A stretch of DNA of 64,000 nt from Zizania palustris (Eukaryota > Streptophyta > Magnoliopsida > Poales > Poaceae), in NCBI GenBank assembly GCA_019279435.1, contig JAAALK010000289.1, positions 45,201,164-45,265,163 of the forward strand. The letters run 5' to 3'. Within the stretch, counting starts at the first letter, position 1; each line of letters opens with the position of its first letter. Below the pieces are notes generated by a model that did no database searches, was not told the origin of the DNA, and saw only the letters and a program-made list of their open reading frames with translations. Position numbers and translations under genes: made by a program. Shown here piece after piece: positions 1-11,650 of this stretch.

Positions 1-404
1 ATACATGTCTTTTTAAGCATCAGCTTCAATCAAAAATGCTACATAAATTTGATGACTATCACTTAAAACAATTGTTGATTTACATACGACTAAAACGACT
101 AATATCATTTACCTAGATTAGACGTTATTCGTATCACAAACAGCAAAATCATTTACCCAAAAATTGATAGGCCTACACCATATGGTGATTACCTTCAATA
201 TTAACATACCAAATTGTTTCTATAAAATAAACTATATATGTTGTTTAATCCATCAAGAATATTACACAACATATAAATGGTAAATCATTACCTATACATT
301 AAAAAGTCATCTACACTATGTGTTATACATAATTTAGCTTTTTTTACAACATTTATATTTATTTACTCTCTTAGTAAATTAAAATATGTCCCTACATGTA
401 GGAC
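1..404. other. AT-rich stretch upstream of copia-A gag
   Basis: This AT-rich stretch has no convincing coding frame. It lies directly upstream of the gag start at 405 and could be the leader or LTR remnant of copia-A. I found no matching copy at the other end of the element, so no LTR is assigned. Confidence 0.3.
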
Positions 405-1367
405 ATGGCTGATATTTCAAAGAAAGAATTCCCTGAACTTGCTTTAGATGGTAGTAATTATTTGACATGTGCACAAGATGTTAAAATAAATTTAACAGCC
501 CGTCGATGCATTAATACCATTATGGATCCAGTACCAAATGCACCTGAGATCCCGGACTACAACAAATATGCCACACTCCATTTTCTGCGCCATCATCTAC
601 ACTCAGATTTAAAATCTGAATATGTGATGGAAGAAGACCCCCTTGCTCTATGGAAATCTCTTAAAGATCGATATGAGCAGCAGAAAAATGTCATATTACC
701 CGAAGCCCAACGCGAATGGTCACTAATTCGCTTTCAAGATTTCAAATCAGTAGCAGATTATAATTCCGCCGTACATAAAATCTGCTCTAAATTGAAATTT
801 TGTGATCAACCTGTTTCAGAAGAAGCAATGATTGAAAAAACTTTATGTACTTTCCATCCAACATTCCGGGTATTGCAACATCAATATCGCCAACAGAAAT
901 ATACAAAGTATTCTGAGTTAATATACACATTACTTCAGGCGGAGAATCATGATGAACTTTTGATGAAAAATCATCAAAATCGCCCAACAGGCGCAGCTCC
1001 TCTTCCTGAAGTACATTTTAACTCTCAGCGTACTAAATTTCATGGCAACAAACGGAATAAAAACTTTAAGGGAAAGTCAAAGTTTCAAAATAACAGGCAT
1101 GGGTATAAGACAAATAAAGGGAAAAGTCCATTTAAGGACAATCCTAAAGACAAATCTGAAATTTATCAAAGGTGTGGATGTACGAATCATCGTACTAACA
1201 AATGTAGGATCCCAAAGCATTTGGCTGAACTTTATCTAAAGTTTGGTAAGGATAAGCAAGTTCGTCGGAATAAGTTTGAGACACACTTCAATGAACAACA
1301 AGTCAACGACTTAACTGCGGGACCTTCTCAAAGCGTCCATCAAAATGAAGTTCAAAAGAAGGAGTAA
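405..1367 (+). pseudogene. copia-A gag (UBN2-type) remnant
   Basis: A 320-codon open stretch starts at ATG 405 and matches plant copia gag of the UBN2/gag_2 type, with the DGSNY motif near residue 16 and an RYEQQK-like helix near residue 90. The C-terminal part is basic and ends with a zinc-knuckle-like C-G-C-x3-H-x4-C. The first Cys expected in C-x2-C-x4-H-x4-C is Tyr (TAT for TGT), so the knuckle is probably dead. Gag would package element RNA in cytoplasmic particles. The frame ends at a stop before the protease, and 260 bp of AT-rich sequence separates the two. In a live element gag and pol are usually fused. Confidence 0.8.
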
Positions 1368-1626
1368 GACCCATCCAATATCGACAATATGATAGTCGAA
1401 TATCACACTGAAGATATATATGGGGATCTCAAATAAATTATACATATTTCATATGTAAAATAGCCAAATTAAGAACTATAAATGTTGTATAAATATAAAA
1501 ACATATATGGTAATATGTATTTGACATGTTATTATAAACATCATATGTATATATATATATGTAGATATCATATCTATTTATCTCATTTATTTATTTATTA
1601 TAATTATTTACGGGATTTTACAATAG

Positions 1627-2007
1627 ATGGAAGATGAGGAAATCTGTTTAGTAGATAGTGGCTCTACTAACACAATTCTACGTGAGCTTAAATATTTCCA
1701 AAATCTTCATAAGAAACATGGAAATATCATGACTATCGCTGGACGCGATGCATTAATTGTAGGCTCAGGCCGAGCCACGATTACGCTCCCAATGGGTACA
1801 AAGTTAATAATTGAGGATGCACTCCTGTATCCCGATTCAACTCGTACATTGCTTAGTTATAAAGACATCCGTCTAAATGGCTACCATATTGAAACCCAAA
1901 CTGAAAATAATGTAGAATACTTATTTCTCACTAAATCCAACGGAATAACAAAGAGATACTTGAGAAATTTCCTTCATTTTCATCTGGTTTATACTACACA
2001 TACATAA
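1627..2007 (+). pseudogene. copia-A retropepsin-like protease remnant
   Basis: The open stretch begins MEDEEICLVDSGST; DSG is the catalytic triad of an aspartic protease, placed as expected between gag and integrase. The active-site Asp is kept, but the frame differs from gag and closes before the GAG-pre-integrase segment. It would have cut the gag-pol polyprotein. It is now an isolated fragment. Confidence 0.75.
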
Positions 2008-2039
2008 AACTCGTATCACATGTTGCGTTTAAAATAATT

Positions 2040-3279
2040 TTTCAAAATCTTGATAAATTCAAGACTTGGCACAATCGCCTTGGTCACCCCGGAATAGGGA
2101 TGATGAGAAAAATTATTAGCAACTCCATAGATCACAATATTAATCTTGCAAGATTTCCTGGATCATCAGATTTTACATGCACTGCATGTGCCACAAGAAA
2201 ATTAATTTTAAGACCATCATATCTTAAGATTAAAAATGAACAAATAAGTTTCCTTGAACGCATTCAAGGAGACATTTGTGGTCCTATACAACCATTATCT
2301 GGACCATTTAGGTACTTTATGGTGCTTATAGATGCATCCACACGATGGTCCCATGTATGTCTCTTATCTACAAGGAACCATGCATTTGCAAAATTAATGG
2401 CTCAAATTATCAAATTAAGAGCTAGCCATCCTGAACATAGGATAAAAAACTATTAGGATGGACAATGCCGCTGAATTCAGCTCACGTGCATTTAATGATT
2501 ATTGTATGGCTCTAGGTATCAATCTAGAACACTCGGTACCTTATGTTCATACCCAAAATGGGCTTGCTGAATCTCTAATCAAGAGAATAAAATTAATTGC
2601 GAGACCACTCTTACATAATTGCAAATTACCAACCTCTTGTTGGGGTCATGCGGTCTTACACGCCGCAGATTTAATACAAATTAGACCAACTTCATATCAT
2701 GTAACTTCCCCGTTACAATTAGTACGTGGAAATCAACCTAGTATTTCCCATCTGCAAATATTCGGTTGCGCTGTATACGTACCGATATCACCACCACAAC
2801 GTATCTCTATGGGTCCCCATAGAAAATTAGGCGTATATATCGGGTATCATTCACCGTCAATCATTAAATACCTCGAACCCCTAACAGGGGATTTATTTAC
2901 TGCCCGGTATGCTGATTGCATCTTCGATGAAGATAATTTCCCGGCATTAGGGGGAGATTTGTACCATAATAAATGCCAGAAAATTGATTGGAACGCCACT
3001 GGTTTTCAATCATTAGACCCACGTACTATAGAATCCGAGCAAGAAGTTCAGAGAATAATAAATTTGCAACATCTTACAAATAACCTGCCAGACACATTTA
3101 TTGATTATAAGGGTGTCACAAAATCTCATATTCCTGCAGTTAATGCACCAGAAAGAGTTGAAATACCTCATCAAACAACTCAACTCCCAAATCCTAAGAT
3201 CAGGGGAGAGATCTGGTTGCAACTGATGCTTCTCAAAAGCAATCTAAAAAACAAAGGAAGATATCTTCTAAAACAGTAA
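2040..3279 (+). pseudogene. copia-A GAG-pre-integrase and integrase remnant
   Basis: From about 2040 the sequence encodes the HHCC-type pre-integrase motif (WHNRLGHPG, then C-T-A-C), followed by the integrase core. The first core Asp region (GDICGP) lies near 2272. A stop at 2454-2456 coincides with a frameshift, after which the core resumes as MDNAAEF (second Asp) and continues through the HTQNGLAES segment with the catalytic Glu. Integrase would insert the cDNA copy. One indel and several stops make this copy inactive. The 3280-3539 spacer to reverse transcriptase is degenerate. Confidence 0.8.
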
Positions 3280-3539
3280 ATGCAATTCAACCTCATGTTG
3301 AAAGACACCAAGATGATGATTCTCATCCTAAATCTAGCATATATGGGTGCACCAATACAAATGCTAGACCATCGGAAATGACTAACTCTATTAATATGTG
3401 AAATACTCAAGAGTTAGAAGAAATATCCACAAATTATATTAATTCAGGAGAATCTTATAATAGAAAGACTACAATTATCGACATATATTTCTCCTCAAGT
3501 ATAGCTAAAGACCTCGAAAAAGATCCAGAACCTAAGACC

Positions 3540-3729
3540 ATGGCAGAGTGCCTTAAGCGCTCAGACTGGATCAAATGGAAAGAAGCTATTGAGGCAGAAT
3601 TAAGCTCGCTAAAGAAAAGAGAGGTATTTACATCAGTAATACCTACTCCTCAAAATGTTTTCCCCGTTGGATCGAAATGGGTTTTTGTTCGTAAACGAAA
3701 TGAAAACAATGAGGTGGTGAGATACAAAG
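3540..3729 (+). pseudogene. copia-A reverse transcriptase, first part
   Basis: This stretch encodes the N-terminal part of copia reverse transcriptase (W-K-E-A near the start, then GSKWVFVRK). It is cut by the LTR beginning at 3730. The frame resumes in phase at 7822 once the insertion and one copy of the 5-bp duplication are ignored, which shows the two halves were one gene before the insertion. Confidence 0.85.
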
Positions 3730-5047
3730 TGTCGCGCCTCGATTTAATAAATCAGGACTTTATTGAAATTCCATAGAAAATCAATAAAACAAGACGTTCA
3801 TCATGCGACCACGTACAATACGGGCAATCATTCACGGTTCGTAGACCGCATTAATACAAAAGTGAATAAAGGTGAAGAGAAACTAATAAAATAAGGGTCC
3901 TAGATGAACGCCTCCTTCCAGTCTCGCCTTGACTGGGTCGCTACTCCAGACCTGCATCCTCCTCGTAGTAGACGGGCTCTGATGGTGTAAGTCAACGGGG
4001 TGAGTACAGATGTACTCAGCAAGCCACCGAATGCAATTATAATGCAAGGTAAATAACAAGGGAGAAAGTGGCTAGTTTTGCGGAAGCAGCATAATTGTAA
4101 AGCATTAAGTGTGATCAATTTATTAGTACTGAATAGTAAACATGTGTATGCATCATCATCTTCTAACTCGAGGAGTACGTTTCACCTCCTCGCACAACAG
4201 TCCTTACATGCCATGAATAACTCAATCATTCAACCAATTGTAAACTAACTGCGAGTAGTCACACAACCCGCCCTTGACCGTGGGCTCGGCTTTTCGAAAA
4301 GATTAAATTACTCTGATCAGAGATGTACCACTGTACCCACAAGGCACGCACTCATCACTTACACCGAAGTGTAATGAGATGACCCATTTCACGGGAACTC
4401 GTGCCAAAACCTTCCATATGGTCTTCCCCGACTCAACAGCACCCTCTTATAGGTTTCATATGGTGTCCCGACGCGTCGGTGCCCCACCATACCCCCCCTT
4501 GAGCCTCCTTTGGTACAAGTCGCCCGCAGGCTAGCCCCTTGCCCCCTCCACTATGGTGCCGAGAGACGGAGAGTTCCACACTTCCAGTTAGGACTTACCC
4601 ATTAGACTTGTGGTTGGTACGGAAGTGCTTTGCAACAGATCCCGCAGACCGGTCCTTATAGTGCCCCGGGTGCGACCAACCAGTTTCCGAGCTTGCACCC
4701 GGAACCCACCATACTTATAACCTAGCCAACTCCAACAGAATCCAGAGACAAGAATAACGGGGTATTTCATATACCAGAATCCATCTAACTACGACTTATT
4801 CTTTACATCCTATAGCAGTTGTGCCGGTACATTGGGCACTAGCTAATATAATATTTGTAGAGTGTCAAGGAGTTAAGGCTCAATAAGCATGGCTTGGGTT
4901 TGCACACAAGGACGGGGATCTAGTAAATATAAGTGTAAGGCTTGATATTTGACTAATGCAATATTAACCTATGAGTTATAGCGATAGCTTATTAAAACAT
5001 GGGCTCAATGATGATCAACTGTTTCCACAGAAGGGTCGATGACTTGC

Positions 5048-5116
5048 CTTGATCCGTGAATGGTGAAGGTGGAACCTCGGGGTAAGACTCGGGATCTTCG
5101 ACGACGTTGTAGTCTT
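5048..5116 (-). other. Exon-like conserved block in the large LTR, copy 1
   Basis: On the minus strand this 69-nt block is preceded by AG and followed by GCAAGT, which fits an AG acceptor and a GC-AG type donor. One frame reads through with no stop and ends PEVPPSPFTDQ. The copy at 63296-63364 has the same length, flanks and frame. About 16 bases differ, 11 at third positions, and the last eleven codons show five synonymous and no replacement changes. It is inferred to be a small spliced coding exon of the LTR transcript. Its function is unknown. Confidence 0.5.
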
Positions 5117-7028
5117 CTCGATACGGAAAAGTAAACACAACATTCAATAAACAATCCAAAATCAAGCATATAAGCATACAAGTTGTTGTTGGACTTCAGT
5201 AAGGGAGATAGAGTCTTAAATTCTAGGGAATTGTTACTTAAATATTTAAGGTTGATTCCTAATGAGATTTCTGAATTTATGACTTGATGTAATTTACTTT
5301 TCCTAGGGGTTTTTATTTCCCCTTTTAGAGGTGAACATAAAAAGGTATACATTAGCCTTGATGTTTTTGTGGTATCAAAAATAGTGACTTTAAATTATTA
5401 AGTCTTCTGAGGTTGGTCATATAGCCTTAAGATAATTTCCTAAAGTATGGATCTTTACTTCATGAATTAATTAAATCCTAAAAGGGATTTTGTAATGTGG
5501 TTTAACAGAACAAAGTGGGCAAAATGAATATTCTATCTTTATTGTATTAAAACTAGTGAACTCAAGTTGTTAGGTTTTCTGAAGTTATTATATAAGTTGT
5601 CATGACATGTTTATAAAGTGTTTAACTTTTATTATCTGAATTACTTAATTACCCTACAAGGCCTTTTGCAATATTAATTAATAGATTAAAGTGGGCAAAG
5701 TGAACATGTTATTTTTATTGCATTAAAACAGTAGAATCAAGTTATTAAGTCCTTTGAATTTATTATGTCATTTGCATGATATTTTTGTAAAGTGTTGTAT
5801 TTCCATTATATGAATTAACCATTTATTTTAAAGGGTCTTGGAAATGGTGGTTAGTAAATTAAAATGAGCAAAATGAATTATTATATTTTTATTGGCTTAT
5901 AAGCAGTGTACTGGAGTCAATATATCATCTAAAAGTAATATATGAATTTTTAAGGGTTTTTCTGATTTATTTAAATGGAATATTGATTAAACCCTAGAGG
6001 GGTCTTAGGAAGGTTAATTAACAAAATGTCATGGACAACATGGTCCTACCATTTTTATTGTGTTAATAATAGTGAAATAGAGCCATTGTATCTTCTGGTA
6101 TTATTTTATAAATTTTTAAGGGTTTATCTGAATTATTTTATTGAAATATTAATTAATTCCTAAAGGGGATTTTTCTTTATTATTTAATAAGATTATTATG
6201 TGCCAAATAAACATATTGTTTTTATTGCATAAAAGTGTAGAGAATAAAAAGACAAATTTTCCAGAATTGAAATGGTGAAATTTGGGGTTAATTTGAGCAA
6301 GATATGAATTTTTAAAGTTTAAAGTATTTTTCTGAATTTATTTAAACCAGAAATCAACTGCGGGTCCACGGTGAGCCAGGTCCACCATGGACCCGCGCAC
6401 TGTGCGCTGCACCGGTTGGATCTGGACCGCTGGATCCAGATCCAGTGGTCCACGGCGGGGCGGGGTGTTTAAGTGAGATCGGAGGGCTCAGATGAGCCCG
6501 TACCGGTCAACGCCGGTCAAGGCCATCTGGGCCCTTGATCTGGGGTTTTAATCTCAGCCGTCCCCCTTGAATCCGACGGCCACGGTTAGAACCGGCACGG
6601 CACAGGACGACGGCGAGGGGTACCGTCTTCCCCGGCGACGGCGAGGCGTGCGACGGTGGTTGCGGTGGCCTAGGGGCTAATCCGAGCGCAAAAATGGAAC
6701 GAGCATAGCTCAAGGATCTCGTTCGTACCGGAGATGGGGACGGACGGGGACCAGCGGTGGCCGGCGGAGAGGAGAGGCGATGAAGACCTTCGGGTCGACG
6801 GTGGCGACGGCGATCCGGCGGCGAGGAACGTGAATGGAGGTGAGGCCGAGGGAGCAGTGGTAACGGCGGTCCCGTCGGTGGCCTTGGCGAGGGCGGCGGT
6901 GGCCCGGAGCGCCGGGGAGGGGCTGCCGGAGCCGAAGCAGGGGAAAGCTCCCGGAAAGGCAGTGGCGGCGCTCGGAATGAGGAGGGCTCGAGCGATTTTG
7001 GTGAGGACGGATTGCGGTGTGCGCCGGG

Positions 7029-7039
7029 CTTTATAGGAG
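7029..7039 (-). promoter_or_regulatory. Putative TATA box of the large LTR
   Basis: The minus strand reads CCTATAAAGCC here. It lies about 785 bp into the LTR at the start of a GC-rich transcribed-looking region. The other family member has TATATAAA at a similar place (53847-53854). Confidence 0.5.
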
Positions 7040-7821
7040 GTCACCGGAGACAAAGATGGAAGGGGAAAAGAGGGAAACCGAGGAGGGATTTCCAATTCAC
7101 GCCGGCGAGCCTTCCATCCGATCGAATTCTTGCCGAGCACGGTGAAACCGCGTGGGAAACCGAGGGAAAGTGATCGCCGGGCGCTGGGGCAAGTAGATCC
7201 GAGGCCGGTTCGGTGAAATATGGTGGCCGGCGGCTGAATACAGAAGGGGGTAGCATCGGCATGGAAGGGGAGGGATCCCCTTCCGTTTGGAGAAGAAGGA
7301 TATGACATGTGGGGGCCACATGTCAGTGGGTGTTGGCGGAACCAGGCGCGCCGACAGGTGGGCCAAGGCTGCCAGAGGGAGGAAGGCGAGAGCGGGAGGC
7401 TGACGGGTGGGCCGGCTGGGCGCGGGTGGCGAGAGAGAGAGGGAGGGCGCGCGCCGACAGGTGGGTCCCGCCTGTCGGTGGGCGCGGCCGGAATGGGCTG
7501 GGCCGAAAGGCCTTCGGAGGGGAAACCGGGGTTGCGGCCCAATAAGGTTTAAAAGTCATTTTCCACTAAAAATAATTCCAGAAATTCAAATATTTGCTTA
7601 AGGCTTGAAGCACTATTGATAAAATTTTGTAAAAATTCTCAAAAATATTTCTTGGCCTCTAGTTTATCCCATAAAATTTTCAAGTCCAGATTTTGGATAT
7701 TTGTCTCTGTTTGGCTTTAATAAGGTTTCTTTTAGGAGTTTTCTTTAATAATAAAATTCAGAAATTCATTTAATATTATTTTTCCTTTATTTTATTCCCT
7801 TTTAATTTTGGGGCTGTTACA

Positions 7822-8760
7822 CAAAGCGAGACTTGTAGCACAAGGGTTCACGCAGAGACCCGACATCGATTATGATGAAACATATTCTCCGGTTATGAGT
7901 GGAATAACTTTCCGATACTTAATATCATTAGCAGTACAAATGAGTTTATCCATGCAGTTAATGGACGTTGTGACCGCATACTTATATGGGTCATTGGATT
8001 CAGATATTTACATGAAAGTCCCCACTTAATACTCCAAATCCAAATATAAATCGCAACAAATTTTGTGTAAAATTACAAAAGTCACTCTATGGCTTAAAAC
8101 AGTCGGGTAGAATGTGATAGAACCGACTAAGTGAATTTCTACTTAAGAAAGGTTATTCTAACAATGATGATTGTCCTTGTGTATTTATTAAAAGGTCCAT
8201 CACTGGATTTTGTATTATTTCAGTGTATGTTGATGATCTCAACATCATTGGAACTACACAAGATATAATTGAAGCTAGCAATCATCTTAAGACGGAATTT
8301 TAAATGAAGGATTTAGGTAAAACTAAATTCTGTTTGGGCTTACAACTTGAACATCTTCCATCAGGAATATTAATTCACCAATCTGCATATATTGAAAAAA
8401 TATTGCAGAAATTTAATATGGATAAATCATATCCATCAAAGACTCCTATGGTCGTTCGATCTCTAGAAATGGATAAAGACCCATTCTGACCTAGGGAAGA
8501 AGGTGAAGAACTATTGGGACCTAATGTTCCATATTTAAGTATAATAGGAGCACTTATGTATCTAGCAAATAGTACAAGACCGGACATTGCATTTGCGGTA
8601 AATTTGCTAGCTAGACATAGTGCGGCACCAACTAAAAGATATTTTGTTGGAGCAAAACAAATCTTAAGATATCTAAATGGTACAAGAGATCTTGGTTTAT
8701 TCTATCAGAAAAATCAAGACTTATCTATGATAGGATATACTGAAATTATGAAAGTGCGCA
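7822..8760 (+). pseudogene. copia-A reverse transcriptase, second part
   Basis: The reverse transcriptase continues here from 3729 with the conserved DYDETYSPV motif and then, after a stop near 8027 and frame changes, the catalytic YVDD at 8226-8237. The MKDLG and RPDIAFAVN motifs follow to 8760. Several stops (for example 8302 and 8487) break the frame. RNase H is absent, so the element was truncated or diverged beyond about 8745. Confidence 0.85.
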
Positions 8761-9502
8761 TTGTGCAGTGAACTACCGATAGGTAGTTTATTCTCTTTTG
8801 TGTGTAGTTCACCTGTTTAATCTGTGATGTCAATTACAGGAAGTGGATATATATATTTCACTATTGTCTATGTTTTGTTTCAAATATTATTCTTGATTGT
8901 TGTGTCATATTTTTTATACTATCATGGTGTATCATGATTTGTTACATGGACTGCCCATTTTGTATTATGATTGTCGATGCTCTACTAGTTTTATTTTGTG
9001 TGGGCATTTGTAAGAAAGAAACGTTATACCATTTGCAATTACATAGAGAATATGTTACACTTGTAAACCTAACCGTAATGTAATCAGAATACATTACATT
9101 TAGTAATCAAATAAACCCTAAACCCTAAACCTTTCTAACTGTAATGCTGCTGTACAACGGGGGAAATCAGAATATGTCATGCATGCTCAAGCGATCAGGT
9201 TTCAGGTGGACCACCGTTCACGGTCCAAACTTTGCCAAACTTTTTCAGTTTTCACTAACTCGTTTCTGAGATCTGACGTTGCAAACTGGTGCGAACTTAT
9301 TACTGAAGCTGCACAGGATAAGCAGTAATAAACAACAAAATCCATCGTGCATCGGTTCATGGGTCAGAGTTTCAGACATCTCTCCAGAAACAGGAAGTAG
9401 TCACGAGCCTTGCTTCAGGATTCTCGAGACCATGATAGCTAGCCCAGCCCCAGCGGCGTGCGTACGGCGTACCTACGAAGTGTAAACTGTTTATCTTACG
9501 CA
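8761..9502. other. Unassigned intergenic sequence
   Basis: AT-rich sequence with no supported gene. It contains a short inverted repeat around 8768-8812 (GTGAACTAC / GTAGTTCAC) and three CCCTAAA-type units near 9117-9131, too few to be telomeric. Confidence 0.3.
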
Positions 9503-9925
9503 GTGTTTGGTTTATTGAACGAAGCTGAACAGTGTAGAATGGTTCTGAATTGATTCATTCGGGATGAGATAGTCATGAATAAATTGGTACAAGCAGATTG
9601 TTTGGTTAGATATATGAAATGATACATAATAATTAGTTATAGTTAACAACATATGATTATAATTAATTTTTAGCTAACAATACTTAATAACCATTAATCT
9701 TCACCGATCACAAATAATTAGCATAGTTAATAGAAACTGGACGATGTTGTTCGCTTATTTTTGCCACACGGAATGGGAATGGTTCAGTATCTGAAAGGAA
9801 TATTTCTAGAATTTGAACCAACTCATCTTGCAATGGTTCATACAGTACAGTCAATCAAACAGACTCGTTTTTCGAAGCTGTACCGAACCATCCTAGATGG
9901 ATTTGGTTTAATCAACTAAACACTA
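9503..9925. mobile_element. MITE-like element with terminal inverted repeats
   Basis: The left end GTGTTTGGTTTATTGAAC is matched by the reverse complement of the right end (GTGTTTAGTTGATTAAAC) about 420 bp away. The interior is AT-rich and non-coding. Length and termini fit a non-autonomous DNA element. The target duplication was not resolved, so the superfamily is open. Confidence 0.5.
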
Positions 9926-10487
9926 CCTTAATTGATCGAATGATCGTAATTGATTAAATAAGATGATCATATCCTTCACCTATAATTACTGTATTATTTT
10001 TATGTTTTTTTTAAAAAAACAATTATTAATGCATATACTTTACTTTGAAATATTTGGTTATAAGATTTTACTCGTACCGATTTAAGGGAATGATGATTTA
10101 AGAGGTTGTTCAAGAAAATAAACGTTGCATGAAATAAATAATCTGCAATAACTGGTGGATATAATATTTAAATTTAATTTATAAGAAAACTAATGTCCAG
10201 ATTTATATACTATAAAAGAGCAAAAAAATCTGTGACGGGAAGATAGCTGCAATGTGGAGATGGACTTAATTAATTACTTTCCTAATTGTTCAACATGGTT
10301 TTGTACAATGAGATTTAAGTTACAACCAAATGATTATAGACCGTTTTTTATTTTTTTCTAATTGTTTAGATTTAAATAAGACAATTTATTGGCTCCTTAT
10401 ATTTCGTTTTGTTTTTACATGCATACATATAGTGCATGGTACTAATGAATTAAGAGATATAATTAATTAGAAGTTCTTATAAGGTAC

Positions 10488-10575
10488 TCCCTCCTTTTTA
10501 AAAAAATGGCGTTGTTGACTTTTATCATATAATTTTGATCATTCGTCTTATTCAAAACTTTTTAAAATATCTGTT
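10488..10575. mobile_element. Stowaway-like MITE fragment
   Basis: It begins TA + CTCCCTCC, the common terminal motif of grass Stowaway (Tc1/mariner) MITEs, and continues with the familiar GACTTTTATCATAT...CTTATTCAAAAC interior. I found no matching inverted right end, so this is a partial copy. Confidence 0.45.
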
Positions 10576-11642
10576 GATTGGGTTTCTGTTAGAAGGCCTC
10601 TATTGCCAATCATTTGCCAATTTAGGATAGATCGGTAGACGGTTTGACAACATATGGCTCAAAATCCTAGATCAACATATTATAGCTTGACAATAAACTA
10701 TTTTTGTAAATTCTAAAATCTGCGTATGAGATTTAAAATTTTGAATAAAAATGTATTATTTAGAAGAAAAAAATCATAATTCACGTCTCAAGAAAAGAAG
10801 GGAAACAGATGGGGGGAGGGTTCCTAGTGATTTGTTAGTAATAAAGTTTAACTGACACTAACACTGTTTTCCTTCTTACCGTTTCACCTGCTTATTTTTC
10901 AGCAATTCCGGTTGACCTAACGCCCTCTCGTTCCACTCTAAAAACAGGGTTAATTAGAAATGTGTTGCAGTTTAGAAATATACCATTATCATAATCACTG
11001 TGATATCGTTCAAATTCATAAAAATTATAATTGTGAGTAGGGATTTAACGCCCCGTCAAGAAATAAACAGCCGGGATCAATACAAGGGGAGCAGACGTGC
11101 GATCGTAATTCTATCAGTAACTTCGGTTGTATGTTTTACAGGAGAAAACAAAAAAGCAGCCGTGGAAACAATTTTAGAAGATAATGTCGACACATCTATT
11201 TACCTGTAATACTTTAAAAAACAAGTAACCATGAATCTGTCACCTACATAACACCTACATAACCGTGATAAAGATATATTTAATTTATTTTAGACCATAA
11301 TAACTATTTTTCTTTCATTCATAGCAAAGTCCGAGAATTTTACTGATACTACATAACAAGATAATGGTGTTACTCTTTCTCACAATAAATCAAAATCCTT
11401 CAAATTCAATTTTGCTCAACTCTATTTACGTGGTGATGTTTTCTTAATGTTGTAATTTTTTCGGATGCACGGCCACTTAGATACAGAAATTAAAAAAATG
11501 GAATGATGACCAAACGTGGAGAGTTGTGATGTGCGATCGTCACTGGCATGTCCATCTTTTTGCCTGCCTGCTCCACTGAAGTTTATTCTGGTCGCGCTGA
11601 ACAATCGAATGCAGACAAGATAATCTAGCGACCAGCTTAACA
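10576..11642. other. Unassigned intergenic sequence
   Basis: AT-rich DNA with short, unremarkable open frames and no recognisable gene or repeat. Confidence 0.3.
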
Positions 11643-11650
11643 CACCCAAC

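Larger units (their letters stand above)
3730..7821 (-). mobile_element. 4.1-kb solo LTR of a gypsy-type element (large-LTR family)
   Basis: Both sides carry the 5-bp duplication CAAAG (3725-3729 and 7822-7826). Read on the minus strand, the element starts TGTAACAGCC (at 7821) and ends GGCGCGACA (at 3730), with the usual TG...CA ends. No internal retrotransposon genes are present, so it is a solo LTR left by LTR-LTR recombination. It has an AT-rich start, a GC-rich promoter region (6360-7550) and a 3' part homologous to the LTR at 53106 onward. The orientation follows from the TGTAAC start, a minus-strand TATA motif near 7034 and the match to the plus-strand copy. Long open frames here (for example 6670-7542 minus) reflect GC-rich composition. 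Confidence 0.88.
405..8760 (+). mobile_element. Degenerate Ty1/copia retrotransposon (copia-A), split by a solo LTR
   Basis: Fragments in copia order are visible: gag, protease, GAG-pre-integrase, integrase, reverse transcriptase. They lie in several frames and are separated by stops and indels. The element is cut inside reverse transcriptase by the insertion at 3730-7821. RNase H is missing: homology stops near 8745, where the typical YTD motif would begin the domain. No LTR pair or target duplication was found, so the outer limits are those of recognisable coding sequence. This is an old, non-functional copy. Confidence 0.85.

Noticed and set aside
6670..7542. 290-codon minus-strand open frame in the GC-rich part of the large LTR
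   Set aside because: The frame is Pro/Ser/Arg-rich, several frames are open on both strands in the same stretch, and no domain is seen. The openness follows from GC-rich composition.
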